A DNA stretch of 64,000 bases, from NCBI GenBank assembly GCA_036267635.1, contig DATAVR010000083.1:3915-67914 (forward strand). Reading direction: 5' to 3'. The stretch comes from JADGRB01 sp036267635. Lineage in GTDB: Bacteria > Myxococcota_A > Polyangia > Fen-1088. Under the pieces are notes generated by a model, which saw only the letters and a program-made list of their open reading frames with translations, had not been told where the DNA came from and searched no databases. This document shows positions 25,996 through 34,826 of the stretch, piece by piece. The position numbers and the translations under genes were made by a program. Each line of letters starts with the position of its first letter. Position 1 is the stretch's first letter.

Positions 25996-26738
25996 CCGGC
26001 GCCGAAGGGGTCATCGCCGAAGCGGTGATTGAAGAAGGGCTGCGCCCGGGCCAGGCCTGGTCGCGCCGGCTGCGCCGCAACCAGGTCCTGCGGATCACCG
26101 ACGTCGAGGGGGGCGCCTGTGTTTCTGCGCTGTTTTACAACGCGCGCGATCCGCTCGAGCGCTACAACATGCCCGACACGCTGAAGGCGCAGTACACGGC
26201 GTTTCTGACCGCCGGGCGTGTCCTCTACTCCGACATGGGACGGATCCTCGCCTCGATCGTGGCCGACGGCTGCGGATGGCACGACACGATCTCCGGACAC
26301 GGCGACGCCGCCTCGGGCAAGAGGTTCGGCCCGGGACGCTACCAGGAGCTCCGCAACGACTTTTACCGCAACGCGCGCGACAACTTTCTGGTCGAGCTCG
26401 GTAGGCACGGGCTCGGCAAGAGCGACCTCATGGCGAACGTGAATTTCTTCGCCAAAGTGGTCGTCGAGGAGTCCGGCGCGCTCCGCTGGGTAGCCGGCGC
26501 CAGCCGGGCCGGCGCCTCCGTCGACCTGCGGTTCGAGGTCGACACGCTGGTGGTCCTCAGCAACACCCCGCATCCGCTCGATCCCGCGCCCGGCTACGGG
26601 GCCCGTCCGGTGGGCCTCGCGATCCGCACCGGGCCGCCGGCGGCGGCCGACGATCCCTGCCGGCTGTCGCGCCCCGAGAACGGCCGCGGCTTCGCCCTGA
26701 CGGCGCAGTATCTGGCCGAGATCGGGAACGAGGCGTGA
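25992..26738 (+). CDS. DUF1989 protein, urea carboxylase-associated protein 2 type (probable carboxyguanidine deiminase subunit)
   Basis: The 248-residue protein belongs to DUF1989 (urea carboxylase-associated protein 2). Key blocks are RITDVEGGACVSALFYNARD, then ILASIVADGCGWHDTISGHG, whose Cys and His are likely zinc ligands, and LMANVNFFAKVVVEESGAL. In characterised homologous operons the two associated proteins act together as a deiminase that converts carboxyguanidine to allophanate. I infer the same role here, since both subunits and the carboxylase are adjacent. The start overlaps the ATPase stop and the end overlaps the next subunit by 4 bases. Confidence 0.82.
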   Translation: MTGAEGVIAEAVIEEGLRPGQAWSRRLRRNQVLRITDVEGGACVSALFYNARDPLERYNMPDTLKAQYTAFLTAGRVLYSDMGRILASIVADGCGWHDTISGHGDAASGKRFGPGRYQELRNDFYRNARDNFLVELGRHGLGKSDLMANVNFFAKVVVEESGALRWVAGASRAGASVDLRFEVDTLVVLSNTPHPLDPAPGYGARPVGLAIRTGPPAAADDPCRLSRPENGRGFALTAQYLAEIGNEA

Positions 26739-27385
26739 CCTTCACGCTCAAGGAGAGCGCGCGCGATCCGGGCCGGGCGCGCCTCGATCTGGTGCTGGCG
26801 GCCGGAGAGGGCTGGTCGCACGAGATCGGCGCCGGCGAGACCTTCCGCATCGTCGATCTCGAAGGGAACCAGGCGGTCGACACGCTGTTCTTCAGCAGCC
26901 GCGATCTCGACGAGCGTTACAGCGCCACCGAGACCATCCGCGCGCAAGGGAACATCTACCTCACGACCGGCAGCGCGCTCATGTCGAGTGAAGGGCGCCC
27001 GTTGCTCTCGATCGTGGCCGACACCTGCGGCCGCCACGACACACTCGGGGGGGCCTGCTCGGCCGAGAGCAACCAGGTCCGCTACGCGCTGGACAAGAAG
27101 CACATGCACAACTGCCGCGACAGCTTCCTGCTGGCCCTCTCTCGCCAAGGGTGGGGGATGACCAAGCGCGATCTTCCGGCCAACATCAACTTCTTCATGA
27201 ACGTTCCGGTGACGCCGGCGGGAGCGCTCAGCTTCGCCGACGGCGTCTCGGCGCCGGGGCGCTACGTCGAGATGCAGGCCGCGATGGACGTGCTGGCGCT
27301 GATCTCGAACTGCCCCCAGCTGAACAATCCCTGCAACGCTTACAACCCCACGCCGGTCCGGCTGCTGGTCTGGCCGCGCGATTGA
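26735..27385 (+). CDS. DUF1989 protein, urea carboxylase-associated protein 1 type (probable carboxyguanidine deiminase subunit)
   Basis: The 216-residue protein is a paralogue of the preceding one: FRIVDLEGNQAVDTLFFSSR, then LLSIVADTCGRHDTLGGACS with the Cys/His metal site, HNCRDSFLLALSRQGWGMTK, and DLPANINFFMNVPVTPAGAL. The two would form one hetero-oligomeric zinc deiminase. The GTG start overlaps the preceding stop (GTGA), and the biotin carboxylase starts 57 bases after its stop. In urea-only systems these proteins have no obvious job, so their presence favours guanidine over urea as the substrate. Confidence 0.84.
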   Translation: MTFTLKESARDPGRARLDLVLAAGEGWSHEIGAGETFRIVDLEGNQAVDTLFFSSRDLDERYSATETIRAQGNIYLTTGSALMSSEGRPLLSIVADTCGRHDTLGGACSAESNQVRYALDKKHMHNCRDSFLLALSRQGWGMTKRDLPANINFFMNVPVTPAGALSFADGVSAPGRYVEMQAAMDVLALISNCPQLNNPCNAYNPTPVRLLVWPRD

Positions 27386-27441
27386 AGCCGACGACGTCGT
27401 CTCCTTCGTCACCTCAGTCGTCGGCTTTGCCGCCAGCGGGG

Positions 27442-30400
27442 ATGCCTCTCTTCGAGAAGGTGCTGGTCGCCAATCGCGGGGCCATCGCGCTGCGGATCCT
27501 GCGCACCTTGCGCCGGCTCGGCATCGGGTCGGTGGCGGTCTATTCGGACGCCGACGCCACGGCGCCGCACGTGCTGGCCGCCGACGAGGCGGTTCGTCTC
27601 GGCGGCCCGGCGCCGGCCGAGAGCTACCTGCGCGGCGACGCCATCGTGGCAGCGGCCCGCGAACGCGGCGCGGGGGCGATTCACCCCGGTTACGGCTTCC
27701 TGGCCGAGAACGCCGACTTTGCCGCGGCCTGCGCGTCGGCGGGGATCGCCTTCATCGGTCCCACCGTCGAGCAGATGCGGGCCTTCGGTCTCAAGCACAC
27801 GGCGCGGGCGCTGGCCGAGGAGAGCGGCGTTCCGCTCTTGCCCGGCACCGGGCTGCTCGGCGGGGTGGAGGAGGCGCTGGCAGCGGCCGCCTCGATCGGC
27901 TATCCGGTGATGCTGAAGAGCACCGCGGGCGGCGGCGGGATCGGGATGCGGCGGTGCGAGGACGCCGCGGCGCTGGCAGGTGCCTACCAGGCGGTCGAGC
28001 GCCTGGCGCGCGCCAACTTCAAGGACGCCGGGCTGTTTCTGGAGAAGCTGGTCACGCGCGCGCGCCACGTGGAGGTGCAGATCTTCGGCGACGGCGCGGG
28101 CGGTGTCCTCGCGCTCGGGGAGCGGGACTGCTCGGTCCAGCGCCGGAACCAGAAGGTGCTCGAAGAGACACCGGCGCCTCACCTGCCCGATGGTCTCCGC
28201 GCTGCGATCCTCGGGGCGGCGACGCGGCTCGGACAGGCGGCGCGCTATCGCTCCGCCGGGACGGTCGAGTTCATCGTCGACGCCGAGCGCGTCGCCGCCG
28301 GCGCCTTCTACTTCCTGGAGGTCAATACGCGCATCCAGGTCGAGCACGGCGTGACGGAAGAGGTCACCGGCGTCGATCTGGTCGAGTGGATGGTGCGTCT
28401 GGCCGCCGGCGCGCTGCCGGCGCTGGAAGATCTCAAGCCGACCGCGCACGGCGCCGCGATCGAGGCGCGGCTCTACGCCGAGGATCCTCAGAAGCAGTTC
28501 CAACCGAGCTGCGGCCTTCTGACTGAGGTGGTCTTCCCCGACGGTGTCCGGGTCGAGCCGGCGGTCGAGCGCGGCCAGGAGGTGACGCCTTACTACGATC
28601 CGATGCTGGCCAAGCTGATCGCGCGGGGCGCCACCCGCGAGGAGGCACGCGGCCGGCTGGTCGAGGCGCTCGAGCGTTGTCGGATCTCCGGGGTCGAGAC
28701 CAACCGCGCCTACTTGATCGAGGTGCTGCGTTCCCCGCCCTTCGTCAGGGGCGAGGTGCACACCTCCTTGCTGGAAGGGTTCGTCTACGCGCCGGCGACC
28801 GTCGACGTCACCGAGCCCGGAACGCAGACCACGATTCAGGACTACCCCGGACGCCTCGGGTACTGGGACGTGGGCGTTCCGCCGTCGGGCCCGATGGACG
28901 ACTGGTCCTTCCGGCTGGCGAATCGCCTGGTGGGGAACGCCGCCTCGGCGGCCGGGCTCGAGTGCACGCTGGTGGGGCCGTCGTTGCGCTTCAACGCCGC
29001 CGCCACCGTCGCGCTCGCCGGCGCCGACATGGCGGCGACGCTGGACGGGGTCGCGGTCGCGCTCCATCGCGCGTTCGAGGTCCCGGCTGGCGCGACGTTG
29101 CGCCTGGGGGCGGTGCGCGGCCCGGGGAGCCGGGCCTACCTGGCGATCCGGGGCGGGCTGGAGGTGCCGGCCTATCTCGGCAGCCGCGCGACCTTCACCT
29201 TGGGCCAGTTTGGGGGACACGGCGGACGCGCCCTGCGGGCGGGCGACGTCCTGCACCTCGGGACGGAGCCTGCGCTCGCCGCGCCGACGTTCGCGCCGAC
29301 GTCCGATCCTCCGTCCGCCCCCGCCCTCCCGGCGCTGAGCGGGGCCTGGGAGATCGCCGTCTTGCACGGCCCGCACAGCGCTCCGGACTTCTTCACGCCG
29401 GAAGACATCGACGATCTGTTCTCCGCCGAGTGGCGCGTGCATTACAACTCGAGCCGGACCGGGGTGCGCCTCATCGGGCCGAAGCCGCGCTGGGCCCGGC
29501 GCGACGGCGGCGAGGCGGGGCTTCATCCGTCGAACATTCACGACAACGCCTACGCGATCGGCGCCGTCGATTTCACCGGCGACATGCCGGTCATCCTGGG
29601 GCCCGACGGCCCGAGCCTGGGAGGCTTCGTCTGTCCGGCCACCATCATCTCGGCGGAGCTGTGGAAGGTAGGTCAGCTCAAGGCTGGGGATACCGTTCGC
29701 TTCCGCGCGGTTTCGCTGGAAGAGTCACGGGCATTCGAGCGGGCGCAGGACGACAGGCTCCGGACGCTGCAGGCGCCGGCCGTCTCGTCGTCGCCGCGCG
29801 CCCTGGCGCCGCTGCCGTCGTCGGCGGTGTTGCGGCGAACGGAGGCAACGGCCGATCGGCCGGCGGTGGTGATCCGCCAGGACGGCCCGGCCAACCTGCT
29901 CGTCGAGTACGGCCCGCCGGTGCTCGATCTGGCGCTTCGCTTTCGGGTTCACGCGCTGGCGGCCGCTCTCGGCGCCCGCCGATCGGCCGCCATGCTCGAC
30001 CTGACGCCGGGGATCCGCTCGCTGCAGATCCACTATGACGATCGGGCGTTGCCGCGCGAGCGGTTGCTCGAGCTGCTGGAGGAGATCGAGGATCAGCTGC
30101 CGGACACCGACGCCATCGAGGTGCCGTCACGCATCGTCCACCTGCCGCTCTCCTGGGACGACGCTGCCACGCAGCTGGCGATCCAGAAGTACATGCAGTC
30201 GGTGCGGGCCGACGCCCCCTGGTGCCCGAGCAACATCGAGTTCATCCGGCGCATCAACGGGCTGGCCTCCATCGAGGAGGTGCGCGAGATCGTGTTCGCC
30301 GCCAGCTACCTGGTGCTGGGCCTGGGCGACGTCTACCTGGGCGCGCCGGTCGCCACGCCGCTCGATCCCCGCCACCGGCTGGTGACCACCAAGTACAACC

Positions 30401-31074
30401 CCGCGCGGACCTGGACGCCGGAGAACGCCGTCGGGATCGGGGGCGCCTATCTTTGCGTCTACGGGATGGAAGGGCCGGGCGGATACCAGTTCGTCGGACG
30501 CACCTGCCAGATGTGGAACCGCTTCCACGAGACGGCGGAGTTCACGCCAGGGCACCCCTGGCTGCTTCGTTTCTTCGATCAGATCCGGTTCTACCCGGTC
30601 GAGGCCGCCGAGCTGCTCGCTTTTCGTGAGGCGTTCCCGCGCGGGCGGGCCGCGCTGAAGATCGAGACGACGCAGTTTCGGTTCGCCGAATACCGGCGCT
30701 GGCTGGACGGAGAGCGCGACGCCACCGCCGCGTTCAAAGCCCGACAGGAGGCGGCGTTCCTGGCCGAGCGCGAGCGCTGGGCTGCGCTTCCGGTGCCCGA
30801 CGAGAGCCTGGCCGCGCCGCCGCCCCAGGAAGAGGAGGCGCTGCCCGCCGGGACGATCGCGGTGCGCTCCGACGTGACCGGCAGCGTCTGGCAGATTCAG
30901 GTCGAGCCGGGCGATCGGGTCTCGGCCGGCGATCGGCTGGTGGTCCTGGAGACCATGAAGATGGAGACGCCGATCGTGGCGCCCAGCGCTGGTGAAGTCG
31001 TGGCCGTGAAGCTCACCCGGGGCGCCCTGGTCACCGCCGGACAGATCGTGATCGCTCTGCGGCCGATCTCTTAG
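27442..31074 (+). CDS. Urea/guanidine carboxylase (biotin-dependent)
   Basis: The 1210-residue enzyme carries all activities of the family in one chain. The biotin carboxylase lies at about residues 1-440 (KVLVANRGAIALRIL, KSTAGGGGIGM, FLEVNTRIQVEHGVTE). The KipA/AHS2-like part starts at about 454 (VTEPGTQTTIQDYPGR), the KipI/AHS1-like part at about 804 (VIRQDGPANLLVEYG), and the C-terminal biotinyl domain has Lys1173 in LETMKMETPI. It carboxylates urea to allophanate or guanidine to carboxyguanidine using ATP and bicarbonate. The sequence read here does not settle which. The ATG begins the family N-terminus MPLFEKVLVANRG; no allophanate hydrolase follows. Confidence 0.92.
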   Translation: MPLFEKVLVANRGAIALRILRTLRRLGIGSVAVYSDADATAPHVLAADEAVRLGGPAPAESYLRGDAIVAAARERGAGAIHPGYGFLAENADFAAACASAGIAFIGPTVEQMRAFGLKHTARALAEESGVPLLPGTGLLGGVEEALAAAASIGYPVMLKSTAGGGGIGMRRCEDAAALAGAYQAVERLARANFKDAGLFLEKLVTRARHVEVQIFGDGAGGVLALGERDCSVQRRNQKVLEETPAPHLPDGLRAAILGAATRLGQAARYRSAGTVEFIVDAERVAAGAFYFLEVNTRIQVEHGVTEEVTGVDLVEWMVRLAAGALPALEDLKPTAHGAAIEARLYAEDPQKQFQPSCGLLTEVVFPDGVRVEPAVERGQEVTPYYDPMLAKLIARGATREEARGRLVEALERCRISGVETNRAYLIEVLRSPPFVRGEVHTSLLEGFVYAPATVDVTEPGTQTTIQDYPGRLGYWDVGVPPSGPMDDWSFRLANRLVGNAASAAGLECTLVGPSLRFNAAATVALAGADMAATLDGVAVALHRAFEVPAGATLRLGAVRGPGSRAYLAIRGGLEVPAYLGSRATFTLGQFGGHGGRALRAGDVLHLGTEPALAAPTFAPTSDPPSAPALPALSGAWEIAVLHGPHSAPDFFTPEDIDDLFSAEWRVHYNSSRTGVRLIGPKPRWARRDGGEAGLHPSNIHDNAYAIGAVDFTGDMPVILGPDGPSLGGFVCPATIISAELWKVGQLKAGDTVRFRAVSLEESRAFERAQDDRLRTLQAPAVSSSPRALAPLPSSAVLRRTEATADRPAVVIRQDGPANLLVEYGPPVLDLALRFRVHALAAALGARRSAAMLDLTPGIRSLQIHYDDRALPRERLLELLEEIEDQLPDTDAIEVPSRIVHLPLSWDDAATQLAIQKYMQSVRADAPWCPSNIEFIRRINGLASIEEVREIVFAASYLVLGLGDVYLGAPVATPLDPRHRLVTTKYNPARTWTPENAVGIGGAYLCVYGMEGPGGYQFVGRTCQMWNRFHETAEFTPGHPWLLRFFDQIRFYPVEAAELLAFREAFPRGRAALKIETTQFRFAEYRRWLDGERDATAAFKARQEAAFLAERERWAALPVPDESLAAPPPQEEEALPAGTIAVRSDVTGSVWQIQVEPGDRVSAGDRLVVLETMKMETPIVAPSAGEVVAVKLTRGALVTAGQIVIALRPIS

Positions 31075-31246
31075 CTCCCGGGGCGCGCTGTCGTCCGGGC
31101 CGCGGGGACCAGCTCGTTGGCCGCCCAGCCGCCGTGGCGTGGGCACGGTGAAAAAAAACGATATGATTACGAATATTTATGCCTTAAATCCCTCCGGTTT
31201 TCGAACACCCGCAGGAGCACTGACCGAAAGTCGAAAACGCGGAAAT

Positions 31247-31273
31247 TTGACTGGATGTCGGTCTGGGTAGTCT
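31247..31273 (+). promoter_or_regulatory. Candidate ftsK promoter
   Basis: TTGACT (31247-31252) and TAGTCT (31268-31273) are separated by 15 bases, which is slightly short. They lie at the end of an AT-rich pocket (31151-31190) that stands out in this GC-rich window. The implied leader to ATG 31318 is about 40 bases, with GAGGA upstream of the start. Confidence 0.35.
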
Positions 31274-31317
31274 GATGTAGGTGTAAGCCCACCTCTGACT
31301 GCGAGGACAAAAACCCG

Positions 31318-34092
31318 ATGGCCGCCAGCACGAAGACGTCCGCTCCCTCTGAATCCGCCCCTCGGGGGAACCGTCAGAACCGCCGCCGCGAAATCAGCGG
31401 CATCTTGTTGCTGGCCGGCGGTCTGTTCGCCGTGATGTCGCTGGTGTCGATGCAGATCGGCGGCGATCCGCTCATGGGTCCGGGCGGTGGCGCGGTGGCG
31501 TCGGGGCTCTACGCGCTGTTCGGTCTCGGTGCCTATCTGGTGATCGGCGCGATGTCGGTCGCGGCCGTCCGCTGCTTCCGCGCCCGCCCGCTCGTCGACG
31601 GTCTGCGCGAGGGTGCCGGTGCGCTGCTGTTGTTGACCGCGGTCGCCGTGCTGCTGCACCTGCCGTTCGCCGACAGCGACCTCGGCCACCATGGTCCGGG
31701 CGGGCTCTACGGCCAGTGGTTGGGAGAGGTCGGGGCCAGCTTCATCGGTGCCGGCGGAGCGGCGCTGGCGGCGACGACGATGTTGGTGGTCGGGATTCTG
31801 CTGGTCACGGAGATCAGCCTGCGAGAGGCGACGGTCGTGCTCGCCTGGGCAGCGCGGCATGCGCGGCGCGGCCTGGTGGTCGGCGCCTTGGCGGCCTGGC
31901 GGACGGCGCGCGCGGCGTTCCCCGAAAAGGACGACGCCGGCGATCGGCACCAGGAGGCCGAGCCGGAGACGGACGCCGACGAGCGGGAGATCGCCATCGT
32001 CGAGCCGATACGCGCGGCCGCGATCGAGGCCGCGCGGGAGTCGGAGTCCGAGTCGGAGCCCGAGGAGGTGCCCGCGCGCATGGAGCCTCGAGAGAGCGAA
32101 GCGATCCGCGTGGGCGCGCCCCGCACCGTCGCCGACGAGGTCGCCGAGGAGCGCGCGGCGATGGCCGCCATCGTCGCCGAGGTCGCCGCGGTGGAGCGTT
32201 TCGCTGTCGACGAAGCCGAGGTGGAGGAAGAACCGGCATTGGTTGCAGCCGCGGCGCCTGTCGTCCCCCCCGACGCACCGATCATCGTCGAGTCGGCGTC
32301 GCTGGCCCGGATGCGCCTGAGCGAGGCCGCCGATGCCGCCGACGACGACGAGGCGGTGGAGAAGACGCCCGAAGAAAAAGCCGGAGAAAAGATGGGGTTC
32401 ATCCGCCTCTCCGAAGGCGCGTTCCAGCTGCCGACCACCGATCTGCTCGAGTACATCCCGCCGCCGGCGCACGAGATGGACAAGCAGCAGCTCTACGAAA
32501 TGGCCGAGCGCCTCGAGCAGGCGATGTCGAACTACGGCGTGCGCGGCAAGGTCAAAGAGATCCACATGGGACCGGTCGTCACCATGTACGAGTTCGCGCC
32601 CGCCCCCGGCACGCGCACCGGCAAGATCGCCAACCTGGAGAAGGACCTGGCGATGGCGCTGGAGGCGCAGGCGGTCCGCATCGTGGCGCCGATCCCCGGC
32701 AAGGCCGTGGTCGGCGTCGAGGTGCCGAACCTGACGCGCGAGATCGTCTATCTCAAGGAGATCCTGCAGGACAACACCTTCACCGGCGCGGCGTCGAAGC
32801 TGCAGGTGGCGCTGGGCAAGGACATCAAGGGGGCGCCGGTCACCGTGAACCTCTCCAAGATGCCGCACCTGCTGGTCGCCGGGACGACCGGATCGGGCAA
32901 GTCGGTGGCGGTCAACGGGATGATCACCAGCATCCTCTACAACGCGTCCCCCGAAGAGGTCCGCTTCATCATGGTCGACCCCAAGATGCTGGAGCTCTCG
33001 ATCTACGAGGGGATCCCGCACCTGTTGCTGCCGGTGGTGACCGATCCCAAGAAGGCGAACCTGGCCCTGCGCTGGGCGGTCGACGAGATGGAGCGGCGCT
33101 ACGAGCTCCTGGCCAAGACTGGCGTGCGCGACGTCGCCACCTATAACGCCAAGATCGACGCCGCCAACAGCAAGGCTGCGGTGCCGGAGGCGCCTGCGCG
33201 CAAGGGGCACAAAGAGAAGAAGATCCGCGTCGTCTTGGCCGGTCCCGACGGGACCGAGCAGGAGGTCGATCTCGATGCCGATTCCGAGATCACCGTGGCC
33301 GAGGCCGCGGACGGCGATGGTGCCGGAATCGTCGAATACGAGTCGCCGAGCGACGAGGATCTCTCGGACGTGGCGGCCGCCGCGCAGGCGACCGAGGAGA
33401 AGGCGGCGGCGCCCAAGCCGACCAAGCTCCCGTACATCGTGATCGTCATCGACGAGTTCGCCGACCTCATGATGGTGGCGCCCAAGGACGTGGAGACCAG
33501 CGTGGCGCGGCTGGCCCAGAAGGCGCGCGCGGCGGGGCTACACCTCATCCTCGCCACGCAGCGCCCCTCGGTCGACGTGATCACCGGCCTCATCAAGGCC
33601 AACTTCCCCAGCCGGGTCGCGCTGCAGGTGGCGTCGAAGATCGACTCGCGCACCATCCTCGACCAGTCGGGCGCCGAGACGCTGCTCGGCAACGGCGACA
33701 TGCTGTTCTCCGATCGCGGGACCAAGCTGCGCCGCATTCACGGCGCTTTTCTTTCAGACGACGAGGTCCACCGGGTGGTCGACTTCCTCAAGAAGCAGGC
33801 CAAGCCGGTCTACGACATGGACATCCTCAAGCCGCGCGAGGAGGACGCCGAAGAGGGCGGCGGCCCGGCCGACAGCTTCCACGACGATCTCTACGATCAG
33901 GCGGTGGCCATCGTCTGCGACACCCGGCAGGCCTCGGTCTCGTACATCCAGCGGCGGCTCCAGATCGGCTACAACCGCTCTGCCCGCATGGTCGAGCAGA
34001 TGGAGCGCGACGGCATCGTCGGCCCGACCAACGGCGCCAAGCCGCGCGACGTCCTGGCGCAGCAGGGCGAGTACCTGGCCGCCGGCGGGTAG
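31318..34092 (+). CDS. ftsK: DNA translocase FtsK/SpoIIIE
   Basis: FtsK pumps DNA through the closing septum and helps resolve chromosome dimers. The 924-residue protein has four or more N-terminal membrane helices (to about residue 180), a long acidic linker (about 205-355), then the alpha/beta motor. Walker A (GTTGSGKS) is at 522 and Walker B (IVIVIDEFADLM) near 707. The C-terminal winged-helix gamma domain (ASVSYIQRRLQIGYNRSARM) should read polar DNA motifs. An insert of about 80 charged and Ala-rich residues, at about 619-700 between Walker A and Walker B, is absent from E. coli FtsK. The chain end, RDVL followed by a short tail, is normal. Confidence 0.94.
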   Translation: MAASTKTSAPSESAPRGNRQNRRREISGILLLAGGLFAVMSLVSMQIGGDPLMGPGGGAVASGLYALFGLGAYLVIGAMSVAAVRCFRARPLVDGLREGAGALLLLTAVAVLLHLPFADSDLGHHGPGGLYGQWLGEVGASFIGAGGAALAATTMLVVGILLVTEISLREATVVLAWAARHARRGLVVGALAAWRTARAAFPEKDDAGDRHQEAEPETDADEREIAIVEPIRAAAIEAARESESESEPEEVPARMEPRESEAIRVGAPRTVADEVAEERAAMAAIVAEVAAVERFAVDEAEVEEEPALVAAAAPVVPPDAPIIVESASLARMRLSEAADAADDDEAVEKTPEEKAGEKMGFIRLSEGAFQLPTTDLLEYIPPPAHEMDKQQLYEMAERLEQAMSNYGVRGKVKEIHMGPVVTMYEFAPAPGTRTGKIANLEKDLAMALEAQAVRIVAPIPGKAVVGVEVPNLTREIVYLKEILQDNTFTGAASKLQVALGKDIKGAPVTVNLSKMPHLLVAGTTGSGKSVAVNGMITSILYNASPEEVRFIMVDPKMLELSIYEGIPHLLLPVVTDPKKANLALRWAVDEMERRYELLAKTGVRDVATYNAKIDAANSKAAVPEAPARKGHKEKKIRVVLAGPDGTEQEVDLDADSEITVAEAADGDGAGIVEYESPSDEDLSDVAAAAQATEEKAAAPKPTKLPYIVIVIDEFADLMMVAPKDVETSVARLAQKARAAGLHLILATQRPSVDVITGLIKANFPSRVALQVASKIDSRTILDQSGAETLLGNGDMLFSDRGTKLRRIHGAFLSDDEVHRVVDFLKKQAKPVYDMDILKPREEDAEEGGGPADSFHDDLYDQAVAIVCDTRQASVSYIQRRLQIGYNRSARMVEQMERDGIVGPTNGAKPRDVLAQQGEYLAAGG

Positions 34093-34116
34093 CTCGCGCG
34101 GCGTGGGGCGCTCGGC

Positions 34117-34122
34117 TAGGAT
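34117..34122 (+). promoter_or_regulatory. Leaderless-type -10 box of the lolA-like gene
   Basis: TAGGAT ends exactly 6 bases before ATG 34129, with no Shine-Dalgarno sequence. It sits in the 36-base gap after ftsK. Confidence 0.5.
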
Positions 34123-34128
34123 CGCGCG

Positions 34129-34791
34129 ATGCTGACCTCCGCCCTCGCGTGCGCGCTGCTGGCCGCTACGCCCGCCGCCGCGTCGCCCCGCCTGGAGCTC
34201 GCGGCCGTCGTCGACAAGGTGCAAAAGCGCTACGACGGCGCCAGCGACTTTCGCGCGCGGTTCACGCAGACGCTCACCAGCACGGCGATGGGGCGCAAGA
34301 CCAACTCGGCCGGCGGGGTGATGTTCAAGAAGCCGGGGCGGATGCGCTGGGACTACGACAAGCCCGAAAAGGCGACCTACGTCAGCGACGGCGGCGTGCT
34401 CTGGCTCTACGAGCCGGACGACCAGCAGGCCTTCAAGCAGGAGCTGAAGTCCTCGCAGCTTCCAGCCGCGCTGGCCTTCCTGACCGGAAAGGGGAAGCTG
34501 GCCGCGGAGTTCGACATCACGCCGGCGGCCAAGAGCCCGTACGGCACGCCGGGCGACTACCTGCTGTCGCTGTCACCCAAGGTGGCTGAGCCGCAGGTGA
34601 AGAACATTCTCTTCGTCGTCGATCCGAAGACGTTCGACGTCCGCGAGAGCGTCATCACCGACGGGCAGGGGAACCTCAACGACCTGACGTTCGCCGACAT
34701 CAAGATGAACACGCACGTTCCCGAGTCCGAGTTCCGCTTCACGCCCCCCGCCGGTGTCCGCGTGATCGACACCGCCAAGCTCGGCAAGTAA
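34129..34791 (+). CDS. lolA: Outer-membrane lipoprotein carrier LolA-like protein
   Basis: LolA ferries lipoproteins across the periplasm from the LolCDE complex to the outer membrane. The 220-residue product has a short signal peptide (to about residue 19) and LolA blocks: VQKRYDGASDFRARFTQTLT, then GGVMFKKPGRMRWDYDKPEK, LWLYEPDDQQAFKQ and LNDLTFADIKMNTHVPESEF. Length and the conserved Arg-Trp-Asp-Tyr region fit. The lolA-after-ftsK order is common in proteobacteria and supports the call. Paralogues with looser function exist, so the symbol is probable rather than certain. Confidence 0.85.
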   Translation: MLTSALACALLAATPAAASPRLELAAVVDKVQKRYDGASDFRARFTQTLTSTAMGRKTNSAGGVMFKKPGRMRWDYDKPEKATYVSDGGVLWLYEPDDQQAFKQELKSSQLPAALAFLTGKGKLAAEFDITPAAKSPYGTPGDYLLSLSPKVAEPQVKNILFVVDPKTFDVRESVITDGQGNLNDLTFADIKMNTHVPESEFRFTPPAGVRVIDTAKLGK

Positions 34792-34826
34792 CTCGAGCGC
34801 GGGGGACGGGGCTTTGCCCGCGAGCT

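Noticed and set aside
31130..31165. Terminator behind the carboxylase gene at an A-rich run
   Set aside because: The run after the imperfect GC stem is A, not T, on the coding strand, so it does not fit a rho-independent terminator for this gene.
34792..34826. Bidirectional terminator between the lolA-like and PEGA genes
   Set aside because: The arms pair only with a bulge and there is no T-tract on either strand.
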